In this document: one piece after another, positions 34,761-43,133 of the stretch | Numbering within the stretch: the stretch's first letter is position 1 | Layout of the letters: each line of letters opens with the position of its first letter | Assembly (NCBI GenBank): GCA_019689555.1 | Contig: JADGHE010000004.1 | Span: 1-64,000, forward strand | Direction: 5' to 3' | Length of the DNA: 64,000 bases | Source: Variibacter sp. | GTDB lineage: Bacteria > Pseudomonadota > Alphaproteobacteria > Rhizobiales > Xanthobacteraceae | The notes under the pieces: model-generated | The model's input: only the letters and a program-made list of their open reading frames with translations | The model's database searches: none | Told to the model about the DNA's origin: nothing | Position numbers and translations under genes: made by a program

Positions 34761-34923
34761 GGGACGTGCCTCACGCGAAGTCCCGCCGGAAGCGGTCGGC
34801 GCCGGGGCCTCAAGATTGCACGGCCGTCCGTGGCGTCGCTCGCCACTGGACTTTGCCGGCGTCTCGGCGGAACTCTGGTGTTTCGACGGGGGCAACCGAT
34901 GGTGAGGCAATTGATCGCGGCCG

Positions 34924-35649
34924 ATGAGCTCTGACGACGAGAACGCCGGGTTCGGTCGTCTGCGGCGCGTATCGGCGTTCGGCGTCCATCTGCTGACGGT
35001 GTCCGGCGCGGCCTTTGCGCTGCTCGCCCTGCTCGCGGCGATCGACAAGCGCTGGACGCTGATGTTCGCCTGGCTCGGCTGCGCGCTGGCCGTCGACGGC
35101 GTCGACGGAACCATCGCCCGCCGGCTTGAGGTGCGCCGGGCCCTGCCTCGATGGTCCGGCGACGTTCTCGATCTCGTCGTGGACGTGCTCACCTACGTGT
35201 TCGTTCCCGCCTACGCGATCGCCGCGGGCGGGCTGCTTCCCGATCGGGCGGCGGTGCTCGCCGGCCTGCTCGTCGTCTGCACGGGCGCGCTCTATTTCGC
35301 CGACCTCCGCATGAAGACGGCGGACAACTATTTCGTCGGATTTCCGGCGAGCTGGAACGTCGTTGCGTTCTATCTGTTCGTCGTGCGGCCGGACCCGTGG
35401 CTGGCGCTCGCGGTGGTGGTGGGCCTCTGCGCGCTCACCTTCCTGCCGATCCCGTTCGTGCATCCGCTGCGCGTGGCCCGCCTGCGGGCGCTCAACGTCG
35501 TGCTGCTCGTGGCATGGTCCGCGCTTGCGGGCGCGACGCTGGCGAGCGGGCTTGGCCCGCCCGTATGGGTGGTCGTTCTGCTCTGCGTCATCGGCGTCTA
35601 TTTTCTCTTCGCCGGATTTTTGCGCGGGCGCAACGGAGCCGAGCCATGA
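34924..35649 (+). CDS. pcs: Phosphatidylcholine synthase
   Basis: Inner-membrane enzyme that joins choline to CDP-diacylglycerol to make phosphatidylcholine in one step. The CDP-alcohol phosphotransferase motif is present with the longer spacing typical of Pcs: D58, D61-G-T-x-A-R, then G79, D83 and D87. Several membrane helices follow; KTADNYFVGFPASWN is another Pcs hallmark. 241 residues, normal for the family. Its stop overlaps the start of the TerC gene (ATGA), implying coupled translation. Choline-dependent lipid synthesis is typical of host-associated and soil Hyphomicrobiales. Confidence 0.92.
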   Translation: MSSDDENAGFGRLRRVSAFGVHLLTVSGAAFALLALLAAIDKRWTLMFAWLGCALAVDGVDGTIARRLEVRRALPRWSGDVLDLVVDVLTYVFVPAYAIAAGGLLPDRAAVLAGLLVVCTGALYFADLRMKTADNYFVGFPASWNVVAFYLFVVRPDPWLALAVVVGLCALTFLPIPFVHPLRVARLRALNVVLLVAWSALAGATLASGLGPPVWVVVLLCVIGVYFLFAGFLRGRNGAEP

Positions 35650-36386
35650 TCGAACTCTTGACGGATCCTCATGCCTGGGCGGCGCTGGTGACGCTCACGG
35701 CGCTCGAAATCGTGCTCGGCATCGACAATGTGATCTTCATTTCGCTGTTGGTGTCGCGGCTCGACGCCGGCAAGGCGCGGCGCGCCCGGCAGATCGGGCT
35801 TCTGCTGGCGTTCGTGTTCCGCATCGCGCTGCTGGCGAGCCTCACATGGCTGATGGGTCTGACGGCGCCGGTGGTCACGATCTTCGCCAATGCACTGTCC
35901 TGGCGCGACATCATTCTCATGGCCGGCGGCCTGTTCCTGATCGCCAAGGCGACGCACGAGATCCACCGGGAGGTCGAGGTGGCCGGAGCGGAGGAGGAGG
36001 CGGCGCCGGGCACGCGCGGAATGACGTTGGTGGTCGCCCAAATCGCGCTCATCGACCTCGTCTTCTCGATCGACTCGATCATCACGGCGATCGGCCTTGT
36101 CGAGCAGATCGAGATCATGATCGCCGCCGTCGTGATCGCGATGGTCGTCATGTACGTGGCGTCCGATCCGGTGTCCGCCTTCATCGCGCACTATCCCACT
36201 ACGAAGATGCTGGCGCTCGCCTTTCTTGTCCTCATCGGCGTCGCGCTCGTGGCGGACGGATTTGATGTTCACATCCCGCGCGGATACGTCTATTTCGCCA
36301 TGGCCTTCGCGGCGTCGGTCGAGTTCTTCAATGTGCTCGCGAGCCGCAATCGCCGCAAACGCCACGCCCTACAACGGAAGGAATAA
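35646..36386 (+). CDS. TerC family integral membrane protein
   Basis: A 246-residue membrane protein with about seven helices. Acidic membrane motifs LEIVLGIDNVIFISLL near residue 21 and DLVFSIDSIITAIG near 140 define the TerC family. Relatives export manganese or help load metals onto secreted proteins. The ATG overlaps the pcs stop codon. A yybP-ykoY riboswitch, common upstream of such genes elsewhere, is not possible here because there is no leader. A basic tail (NRRKRHALQRKE) is cytoplasmic. Confidence 0.9.
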   Translation: MIELLTDPHAWAALVTLTALEIVLGIDNVIFISLLVSRLDAGKARRARQIGLLLAFVFRIALLASLTWLMGLTAPVVTIFANALSWRDIILMAGGLFLIAKATHEIHREVEVAGAEEEAAPGTRGMTLVVAQIALIDLVFSIDSIITAIGLVEQIEIMIAAVVIAMVVMYVASDPVSAFIAHYPTTKMLALAFLVLIGVALVADGFDVHIPRGYVYFAMAFAASVEFFNVLASRNRRKRHALQRKE

Positions 36387-36398
36387 GGGGGAATTCGA

Positions 36399-37139
36399 AT
36401 GGCCACAGCGCCCGTGCTTCTCATCACCGGCGGCAGCCGCGGCCTCGGAGCCGCAACGGCGCGGCTCGCCGCCAGGCGCGGCTTCGACGTCGCCGTCAAC
36501 TACAGAACCGACGCACAGGCCGCCGAGCGGGTCGTCGCCGATGTGCAGGCGGCGGGTCGCCGGGCGGTCGCCATCCAGGCCGACGTCGCGCAGGAGCACG
36601 AGGTCGAGAAGATGTTCGAGAAGGTGGACGCCACGCTCGGGCGGCTCACCCACTTCGTCTACAGCTCCGGGATCACCGGCCCGGTCTCGCGCGTGGAGGA
36701 CCTGAGCGGCGCCGACATCCGGCAGGTGATGGACATCAACGTCGTGGGCGCCTTCTACTGCGCGCGCGCCGCGATCCGCCGCATGTCGACGAAGCATGGC
36801 GGGGCAGGCGGGGCCATCGTGCTCTTGTCCTCGATCGCCTCCGTGCTCGGCGGCGGCGGCGAATACGTTCTCTATGCGGCGTCGAAGGGGGCGATCGACT
36901 CCCTGACGGTCGGGCTGGCGCGGGAGGTCGCTGGCGAGGGCATTCGCGTCAATGCCGTCTCCCCCGGCCTCATCGATACCGAGATCCAGCCGCCCGGGCG
37001 GGTGGAGCGCGTCGGCCCCACGGTGCCCATCGGCCGCGCCGGCAAGGCCGAGGAGGTGGCGGAGGCGATCGTCTTTCTCCTGTCGGAGGCGGCTTCCTAC
37101 GTCGCTGGCGCGAATCTGCGCGTCTCCGGCGCGCGCTGA
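36399..37139 (+). CDS. SDR family NAD(P)-dependent oxidoreductase
   Basis: A 246-residue short-chain dehydrogenase/reductase. The cofactor loop is TGGSRGLGAATARLA near residue 10, the catalytic Ser and Tyr-x-x-x-Lys lie in LLSSIASVLG and YAASKGAIDS, and RVNAVSPGLI follows. It looks like the FabG/glucose-dehydrogenase branch; RTDAQ after the second strand suggests NADPH preference. The gene starts 12 bases after the TerC gene, so probably ends the pcs-terC transcript. A hairpin follows. Confidence 0.88.
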   Translation: MATAPVLLITGGSRGLGAATARLAARRGFDVAVNYRTDAQAAERVVADVQAAGRRAVAIQADVAQEHEVEKMFEKVDATLGRLTHFVYSSGITGPVSRVEDLSGADIRQVMDINVVGAFYCARAAIRRMSTKHGGAGGAIVLLSSIASVLGGGGEYVLYAASKGAIDSLTVGLAREVAGEGIRVNAVSPGLIDTEIQPPGRVERVGPTVPIGRAGKAEEVAEAIVFLLSEAASYVAGANLRVSGAR

Positions 37140-37145
37140 ACGGGC

Positions 37146-37163
37146 CGGACGCGCTTGCGTCCG
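37146..37163 (+). terminator. Small hairpin after the SDR gene
   Basis: CGGACGC (37146-37152) pairs with GCGTCCG (37157-37163) around GCTT, seven bases after the SDR stop. There is no T-run; a weak terminator or 3' processing signal. Confidence 0.4.
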
Positions 37164-37328
37164 CTCGAGGGACTTCTATCATGCCCCGCCCGCCGTGTTC
37201 AGCGGGCGCATTCGCCGCCGGGACCACCGGGCGGGAGGATTCATCCGCTCTATCCCAATTTCGCATGATGCAGCGGGAAGGGCAGGCGCCGCTTTTCGCG
37301 ATCATGCGGCAGCACGAGGAGTAGCGTC

Positions 37329-38303
37329 ATGGTCGCAGTGGTGCGCATACACAAGACCGGCGGGCCGGAGGTGCTCACCTACGAGGACATCGAACTGCCC
37401 CCGCCCGGCCCGGGGCAGATCCGCATCAAGCAATATGCCTGCGGCGTGAATTTCATCGACACCTACTTCCGCACCGGGCTCTATCCGCCGCCGTCGCTGC
37501 CCTTCGTCAACGGCAGCGAGGGCGCGGGCGAGGTGATCGCGGTCGGCGAGGGCGTGACCGAATTCAAGGTCGGCGATCGCGTCGCCTATACGCATGCCCA
37601 CAACGGCTACGCCGCGGAACGGCTGCTGCCGGCCGACCGCGCGGTCAAGCTGCCCGACGCGATCTCCTACGAGCAGGCCGCCGGCATGATGCTCAAGGGC
37701 ATGACCGTGCAATATCTGCTGCGCCGCACCTTCCGGGTGGAGAAGGGCGCGACCGTGCTCATCCACGCGGCGGCCGGCGGCGTGGGGCAGATCGCCTGCC
37801 AATGGGCCAACCATCTCGGCGCCACCGTCATCGGCACGGTCGGTTCGGACGACAAGGTGAAGATCGCCAAAGACGTCGGCTGCCACCATGTCATCCAGTA
37901 CCGCAGGGAGGACTTCGTCGCCCGCGTGAAGGAGATCACCAAGGGCGCGCTCTGCGACGTGGTGTACGACGGCGTCGGCAAGGCGACGTTCCCGGCCTCG
38001 CTCGACTGCATCCGCCCGCTCGGCATGTGGGTGAGCTTCGGCAACGCCTCGGGCCCGGTGGACAACTTCAATCTCGGCCTGTTGTCGCAGAAGGGCTCGT
38101 TGTTCTGCACGCGCCCCACGCTCGCTCACTACATCGCCAAGCGCGAGGATCTGCTCGCGACCGCCAAGGACCTCTTCGACGTGGTGATTTCGGGCGCCGT
38201 CAAGATTCCGGTGAACCAGAAGTATGCGCTCAAGGACGCCCAGCAGGCGCAGCGCGATCTCGAGAGCCGCAAGACGACCGGTGCATCCATTCTGATCCCG
38301 TGA
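37329..38303 (+). CDS. NADPH-dependent quinone oxidoreductase (zeta-crystallin type)
   Basis: A 324-residue medium-chain dehydrogenase/reductase without structural zinc. It starts MVAVVRIHKTGGPEVL. The cofactor loop is AAAGGVGQIACQWA, and NFIDTYFRTGLYP is the family signature near residue 40. It reduces quinones or other activated double bonds with NADPH in the cytosol. GAGGAGTAG precedes the ATG. The 190-base gap upstream may hold its promoter. Confidence 0.92.
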   Translation: MVAVVRIHKTGGPEVLTYEDIELPPPGPGQIRIKQYACGVNFIDTYFRTGLYPPPSLPFVNGSEGAGEVIAVGEGVTEFKVGDRVAYTHAHNGYAAERLLPADRAVKLPDAISYEQAAGMMLKGMTVQYLLRRTFRVEKGATVLIHAAAGGVGQIACQWANHLGATVIGTVGSDDKVKIAKDVGCHHVIQYRREDFVARVKEITKGALCDVVYDGVGKATFPASLDCIRPLGMWVSFGNASGPVDNFNLGLLSQKGSLFCTRPTLAHYIAKREDLLATAKDLFDVVISGAVKIPVNQKYALKDAQQAQRDLESRKTTGASILIP

Positions 38304-38331
38304 GGATCGACGCCGAAGGGGGGCGACGCCG

Positions 38332-38682
38332 ATGCGCATTCACCACCTGTACGCCGACGAGACCGGCGAGTCGCATTTCCGCGACATCGAGGTCGAATGG
38401 GTGGAGGAGCGGCGCGGGAGCAAATTGTCCGCGCGCCTGCCGGCGACGGGAGTCATCTTCCGCCAGTCGAAGGCCGACCACGACCTCGATTGGCATACGG
38501 CCCCGCGCCGGCAGTACATCGTCAATCTCGACGCCGGCGTGCAGATCACCGCGAGCGACGGCGAAAGCCGCTTCATCGGCGCCGGCGAGGTGCTCCTGGT
38601 CGAGGACGTGACGGGAAAAGGCCATCTCTCGAAGCACATCGAGGGCAAAATCCGCCACTCGATCTTCATCCCGATCGACTAG
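38332..38682 (+). CDS. Single-domain cupin protein
   Basis: A 116-residue cupin with a compact beta-barrel pattern: HDLDWHTAPRRQYIVNLDAG then GAGEVLLVEDVTGKGH. His residues in the second part could bind a metal, but the first cupin motif lacks the usual HxH. A dioxygenase or sugar-binding role is possible, not assignable. It starts 28 bases after the oxidoreductase gene and probably shares its transcript. A two-hairpin repeat follows. Confidence 0.8.
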   Translation: MRIHHLYADETGESHFRDIEVEWVEERRGSKLSARLPATGVIFRQSKADHDLDWHTAPRRQYIVNLDAGVQITASDGESRFIGAGEVLLVEDVTGKGHLSKHIEGKIRHSIFIPID

Positions 38683-38727
38683 ACCGCGCCGAAGGTCTCC
38701 GGGAATGATGGCGCCCGCGCAAAAAGA

Positions 38728-38886
38728 CCGTCGTCCTGAGGTGCGAGCGAAGCGAGCCTCGAAGGACGACGGATCGAAGGACGACGGATCGAGACCTCGA
38801 AAAAAATCGTCGCGGGAGGCGTTGCCGGCGCGAGGCCGTCGCCCTTCGAAGGGCGCGCGGGCGCTCGCCCGCCGCAGGGCGACGGC
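38728..38886. repeat. Two-hairpin intergenic repeat, copy 2 (well preserved)
   Basis: Module A: CCGTCGTCCT (38728-38737) pairs perfectly with AGGACGACGG (38763-38772), with GAGG/CCTC inside. A 15-base unit, AAGGACGACGGATCG, is duplicated in tandem at 38762-38776 and 38777-38791. Module B: GCCGTCGCCCT (38835-38845) pairs with AGGGCGACGGC (38876-38886), with an inner hairpin GCGGGCG/CGCCCGC. The element fills the gap between the convergent cupin and rimO genes and corresponds to the copy at 13185-13327. Confidence 0.8.
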
Positions 38887-38928
38887 GCAGAAAAGCAGAA
38901 ATCTTTCGCCGCGGGCGCGGGGGGGCCC

Positions 38929-40254
38929 TCAGTACCCCACGACGACGCCGTGGAGATCGTAAGCGTCGGCGCGCTCGATCTTGACCTTGGCGATTTCGCC
39001 GACGCGCAGCGGCCGCCGGCTCGCGATATGGACGACGCCGTCGATCTCGGGCGCGTCGCCCTTGCTGCGCCCCTTGGCTCCGTTGGGGCCGACCTCGTCG
39101 ATAATGACGTCGAGGCGCTGGCCGACATGCCGCTTGAGCCGGCGGGCGGAGATCGCCTGCTGGCGCTGCATGAAGCGATGCCAGCGCTCCTCCTTCACCT
39201 CGTCGGGCACGGGATCGGCAAGGTCGTTGGCGGCGGCGCCTTTGACCGGCTCGTAGCGGAAGCACCCGACGCGGTCGAGCGCGGCCTCCTCGAGCCAGTC
39301 GAGGAGCCGCGCGAAGTCCTCCTCCGTCTCCCCGGGGAAACCGACGATGAAGGTCGAACGCAGCGTCAGCGACGGGCACATTTCGCGCCAGGCGCGGATG
39401 CGTTCGAGCGTCTTCTCCTGCGCCGCGGGGCGGCGCATGCGCTTGAGCACGGCCGGGCTCGCGTGCTGAAACGGAATGTCGAGATAGGGCAGCACCTTGC
39501 CTTCCGCCATCAGCGGGATCACGGCATCGACGTGCGGATAGGGATAGACGTAGTGCAGCCGCACCCAGACGCCGAGTTCGCCGAGGCTGCGGGCGAGATC
39601 GACGAAGCGCGCCGGCACCTCGGCGCCGCGCCAGAGGCTCGGCGCGTATTTCAAGTCCACGCCGTAGGCCGAGGTATCTTGCGAGATGACCAGAAGCTCC
39701 TTGACACCGGCGGCGACGAGCCGCTCCGCCTCGCGCAGCACGTCGGCGGCCGGCCGCGACACGAGCCTGCCGCGCAGCTTCGGGATGATGCAGAAGGTGC
39801 AGGCGTTGTTGCAGCCCTCGGAAATCTTCAGATAGGCGTAGTGGCGCGGCGTGAGCTTGATGCCCTGCGGGGGCACCAGGTCGACGAAGGGGTCGTGCTG
39901 CGGCGGCGCGGCGCGATGCACCGCCTCGATCACGCTCTCGTACTGCTGCGGCCCAGTGATCGCCAGCACCTGCGGAAAGCGCTCGCTGATCTTTTCCGGC
40001 TCCGCGCCCATGCAGCCGGTGACGATGACCTTGCCGTTCTCGTTGAGGGCCTTGGCGATGGCGTCGAGCGACTCGGCCTGCGCGCTGTCGAGAAAGCCGC
40101 AGGTGTTGACGATGACGAGGTCGGCGCCCGCATGACTGCGCGCGAGCTCGTAGCCTTCGGCGCGCAGCCGCGTGATGATCCGCTCGGAATCGACGAGCGC
40201 CTTCGGGCAACCGAGCGAGACGAACGATATTTTGGTGGCCGCCGTGGAGGCCAT
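38929..40254 (-). CDS. rimO: Ribosomal protein S12 methylthiotransferase RimO
   Basis: Radical-SAM enzyme that adds a methylthio group to an aspartate of ribosomal protein S12. The N-terminal domain carries three cysteines in [23 protein letters not shown] and [10 protein letters not shown], binding one iron-sulfur cluster. The radical-SAM motif is CNNACTFC in [24 protein letters not shown] domain ends the 441-residue protein. The [16 protein letters not shown]-type start distinguishes RimO from MiaB. Divergent from the glutaminyl cyclase gene. Confidence 0.96.
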   Translation of the reverse strand: MASTAATKISFVSLGCPKALVDSERIITRLRAEGYELARSHAGADLVIVNTCGFLDSAQAESLDAIAKALNENGKVIVTGCMGAEPEKISERFPQVLAITGPQQYESVIEAVHRAAPPQHDPFVDLVPPQGIKLTPRHYAYLKISEGCNNACTFCIIPKLRGRLVSRPAADVLREAERLVAAGVKELLVISQDTSAYGVDLKYAPSLWRGAEVPARFVDLARSLGELGVWVRLHYVYPYPHVDAVIPLMAEGKVLPYLDIPFQHASPAVLKRMRRPAAQEKTLERIRAWREMCPSLTLRSTFIVGFPGETEEDFARLLDWLEEAALDRVGCFRYEPVKGAAANDLADPVPDEVKEERWHRFMQRQQAISARRLKRHVGQRLDVIIDEVGPNGAKGRSKGDAPEIDGVVHIASRRPLRVGEIAKVKIERADAYDLHGVVVGY

Positions 40255-40369
40255 TGTGATCCTTGAGGCTCAGGATTGCGGGGGGCTTGCGGGCCGCTAG
40301 GTAAGGTGCGAAAGCAGCGCCGACAAGCGAATTTTGCGCCCCGAAACCCTGCGCGCCCCGAGAATCGCC

Positions 40370-41224
40370 ATGGCTGCGAGACCGCCCGCAAGACACGGCC
40401 GTTTCTCCATGAGCCAGGCCCGCGCCTGGGCGATTGCGGTCGCCGCTTCGCTCGCGCTCGGCAGCGCCTCGGCGCGCGAGGCGAGGGCCGAATGCGCGCC
40501 GCCGGCTTCCCTTCGGTTCGAGATCGCCGATACGATCCGCCGCGACAAGCTCGGCCTGACCCAGGGCTTGGAGTTTCGCGACGGCAAGCTCTACGAAAGC
40601 ACGGGCCGCATCGACGGCACGACGCAGGTCAACGTCATCGACCTGCAGGGCCGCGTGACCACCCTCGTCGAGCTCGGGACCAAGGTCTTCGGCGAGGGGC
40701 TCACGATCCTCGACGACGAGATCGTCCAGCTCACCTGGCAGGAGCATCTGGTCTTCGTCTACGACCTGAGCGGCCGGCTCAAGCGGACCATGCACAATCC
40801 CCGCCTCGGCTGGGGCCTTTCCAACGACGGCCGGCAGCTTCTCTTCAGCGACGGCGCCGGCGCCATCTATTTCGCCGATCCGAAGACCTTCGCCATCGCG
40901 CGGTCGGTTCCCGTGCGATCGGTCGAGCGGGAAGGGGTGCCGGGCCTCAACGAGCTCGAAATGGTCGACGGCCGGCTCTACGGCAACATCTTCCAGACGC
41001 GGCAGATCGTGCGGCTCGACCCTTCGAGCGGCTGCATCGAGGCGACGGCCGACCTCTCGCCGCTGTGGGCGGCGATGGACGAGCCCGAGCGCCGGCGCAT
41101 CGACGGCAACCTGCAATACGTGCTCAACGGCATCGCCTACGATCCGCGCACGCAGCTCTTCTATCTGACCGGCAAGCGCTGGCGCTACATCTTCGCGGGG
41201 CGCTTCGTCCCGGCGACGCGCTGA
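40370..41224 (+). CDS. Glutaminyl-peptide cyclotransferase (bacterial/plant type)
   Basis: Predicted secreted enzyme that cyclises N-terminal glutamine to pyroglutamate. The protein has the five-bladed propeller pattern of the plant/bacterial QC family: LTQGLEFRDGKLYESTG, VFGEGLTILDDEIVQLTWQE, LNELEMVDGRLYGNIFQT and YVLNGIAYDPRTQLFYLTGK. The signal peptide begins near the inner ATG at 40409 (MSQARAWAIAVAASLALG), which may be the true start; 40370 was kept because it has a GAG-containing site ahead. The tRNA-Ser gene lies just downstream on the other strand. Confidence 0.88.
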   Translation: MAARPPARHGRFSMSQARAWAIAVAASLALGSASAREARAECAPPASLRFEIADTIRRDKLGLTQGLEFRDGKLYESTGRIDGTTQVNVIDLQGRVTTLVELGTKVFGEGLTILDDEIVQLTWQEHLVFVYDLSGRLKRTMHNPRLGWGLSNDGRQLLFSDGAGAIYFADPKTFAIARSVPVRSVEREGVPGLNELEMVDGRLYGNIFQTRQIVRLDPSSGCIEATADLSPLWAAMDEPERRRIDGNLQYVLNGIAYDPRTQLFYLTGKRWRYIFAGRFVPATR

Positions 41225-41403
41225 GCGGCGTTCCGGATGAGCAGCCGGCCGGCGGCACGGCCGCGCTACGGCCTTCCTTCGCGCTCGCCGGCGGGAAGGC
41301 CAACCGCTGTTGGCGGGCGGGGAGGGGACGCCGACCTGCCCGGGATGCGAGGTCGCAACGCGAGCCCGCTCGACCGTGCGCGGGAGCCGACGCCCCGGAA
41401 AGC

Positions 41404-41493
41404 TGGCGGAAGGGGTGGGATTCGAACCCACGAGGGGCGTGAACCCCTGGCGGTTTTCAAGACCGCTGCCTTAAACCGCTCGGCCACCCTTCC
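41404..41493 (-). tRNA. tRNA-Ser (anticodon UGA)
   Basis: The minus strand folds as a class II tRNA with a long variable arm. The acceptor GGAAGGG pairs with CCCTTCC, followed by G and an encoded CCA. The anticodon loop reads CTTGAAA, giving anticodon TGA, which decodes UCA serine codons. The T-arm contains GGTTCGAATCC. Total 90 bases including CCA. Confidence 0.95.
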
Positions 41494-41929
41494 TCATGCT
41501 TCTGAATGAGGAATGCTGCGCGCAAATGCAAGAATTTGCCCCTGTCCCCGCACGAACAGGGGAGGCCGCGACGAAGCGCCGCGCGCAAACTCAAGCGCGC
41601 TGCGCGAAGCGCGTGACAAAGCTGAAACGCCGCGGCCGGCCGGCGGAAGCCCGAGTGAGAGAGTCGCGTCGGCGTCGGCCCGAAAAGCCGCGCAAGCGCG
41701 CATTGGACAAAGCCCATCGCAAGCGCCCATTAACCATGCCTAACGGGTTTCGTTTAAGTGTGACTAAATTGCCGCTAGTTTGACCGCCCTACAGTGGACG
41801 GAACTGCCGCGGCGCGAGCCGGATGCGGCAGTTGCGCGCGGCGGGGGTTTGCGAGGCCGGCGCATCGGAGGTCTTTAAGACCTCGGATGGCCTGCAGGCG
41901 GCCGCCGCGGAGACAGGTCGGGGCGGTTG
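41494..41929. other. Intergenic region between tRNA-Ser and rlpA
   Basis: No gene is evident in these 436 bases. The left part should carry the leftward tRNA-Ser promoter. The right part, about 41725-41775, is AT-rich and holds the probable rlpA promoter with a CtrA-like motif. Open frames here do not resemble proteins and have no ribosome-binding sites. Confidence 0.6.
41730..41744 (+). promoter_or_regulatory. CtrA-like binding motif upstream of rlpA
   Basis: TTAACCATGCCTAAC matches TTAA-N7-TTAAC at all but the second half's spacing, having TAAC in place of TTAA. TTAACCAT is itself a known half-site for CtrA, the cell-cycle regulator of alphaproteobacteria. It lies about 190 bases ahead of a septal-protein gene. 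Confidence 0.35.
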
Positions 41930-43000
41930 ATGCGGCAGTTCGGTCCTTGCGTATCCCGTTTCACGGGAATGGGCGTCGTCGTCATCGGTTGCCTGCTCCT
42001 CGCCAACTGTACGACCGGCCACAAAAGCGCGAGCCGCATCGACCCGCGCTACGGGGTCGCGGCGAGCCCGCGGGTCATTCCGCCGGGCCAGCCGATCCCG
42101 AAGGGCGGCGGCACCTACCTCGTCGGCAAGCCCTATGTGGTGGCCGGCCGCACCTACTATCCCGCGGAGAACAAGCGCTATCGGCGCGAAGGCATCGCCT
42201 CCTGGTACGGGGAGGACTTCCACGGCCGGCTCACCGCCAACGGCGAAATCTACGACATGAACGCCATCTCGGCGGCGCATCCGACGCTGCCGATTCCGAG
42301 CTATGCGCGCGTCACCAACCTGCACAACGGTCGCTCGCTCATCGTGCGCGTCAACGACCGCGGCCCGTTCCACGACGACCGCGAGATCGACCTGTCGAGC
42401 AAGGCGGCCGAGCTGCTCGGCGTCCGCAACCGCGGTGTCGCGCGGGTGCGGGTGGAATATGTCGGTCCGGCCGCGCTCGAAGGGTCCGACGACCGCAAGC
42501 TGATGGCGACGCTGCGCGAGGGCGCGCCCGCTCCCGCGCCCTCCAAGGTCATGGTGGCCTCCGCGGAGCCTTACGTTTCGCCGGCGGCCGCGCCGGGCGG
42601 CCGGCGGCCGGCGGCCGAGGCTCCGCCGGCGCGCCGCGCATCGCCGCCGCCGGAGCGCGCGGCTTCCGAAGACGACGAGCCCACACGGGCGACGGCCGAA
42701 CGCCGCCCCGCAGGCGTGGTCGCCGAGCCTCTGCCGCCCGCGCGCAAGGTCGCGGAGGCGCGAGCCGTCGCGGCAGCGCCGGCGCCGCCCGCCCAGCGCG
42801 CCGCGCCCGTGGCCGCCGAACCGCTGCCCGCCCCGCGCAGGGTCGCGGACGCCGGGCCTTCGGCCGGCGAACGGGGCACGCCGGACCACCCGCGCCTCGT
42901 CTGGCAGGTCGGCCCCGCTCCGGCGCGCATCGCCCCGGCCGGCAGCCATGCGCCGGCGGACGCCGGCCACGGCATCGCCACCGGCCGCGGCCTCTACTGA
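41930..43000 (+). CDS. rlpA: Septal ring lytic transglycosylase RlpA family lipoprotein
   Basis: A lipoprotein of 356 residues with a double-psi beta-barrel that cleaves peptidoglycan strands lacking stem peptides. The lipobox LLANC gives Cys27. The RlpA domain shows IASWYGEDFHGRLTANGEIY and VRVNDRGPFHDDREIDLS, with the catalytic Asp in the latter. The long C-terminal part is Ala/Pro/Arg-rich and shows no SPOR domain, unlike E. coli RlpA. Start at the ATG at 41930. The carboxypeptidase gene follows, giving an envelope-maturation pair. Confidence 0.9.
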   Translation: MRQFGPCVSRFTGMGVVVIGCLLLANCTTGHKSASRIDPRYGVAASPRVIPPGQPIPKGGGTYLVGKPYVVAGRTYYPAENKRYRREGIASWYGEDFHGRLTANGEIYDMNAISAAHPTLPIPSYARVTNLHNGRSLIVRVNDRGPFHDDREIDLSSKAAELLGVRNRGVARVRVEYVGPAALEGSDDRKLMATLREGAPAPAPSKVMVASAEPYVSPAAAPGGRRPAAEAPPARRASPPPERAASEDDEPTRATAERRPAGVVAEPLPPARKVAEARAVAAAPAPPAQRAAPVAAEPLPAPRRVADAGPSAGERGTPDHPRLVWQVGPAPARIAPAGSHAPADAGHGIATGRGLY

Positions 43001-43133
43001 CCGATCAAAGGCGTCAAGGGCGGGCCGGCGCCCGCGCCGCGCCTGCCGCTCACGCTGCGGTGAGTTCGCGCCGCCGCGTTATTGATTCACGCCTGTGCGG
43101 CGACTAAGCATCGAGCCACAGCGGAGCCGCACG

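Noticed and set aside
37261-37325. Short frame MMQREGQAPLFAIMRQHEE before the quinone oxidoreductase
   Set aside because: Nineteen codons with no ribosome-binding site; likely chance.
41494-41783. Short open frames beside tRNA-Ser
   Set aside because: They run through the tRNA or the AT-rich promoter zone, lack ribosome-binding sites and show no protein similarity. No integrase or direct repeat of the tRNA 3' end marks an integration site either.
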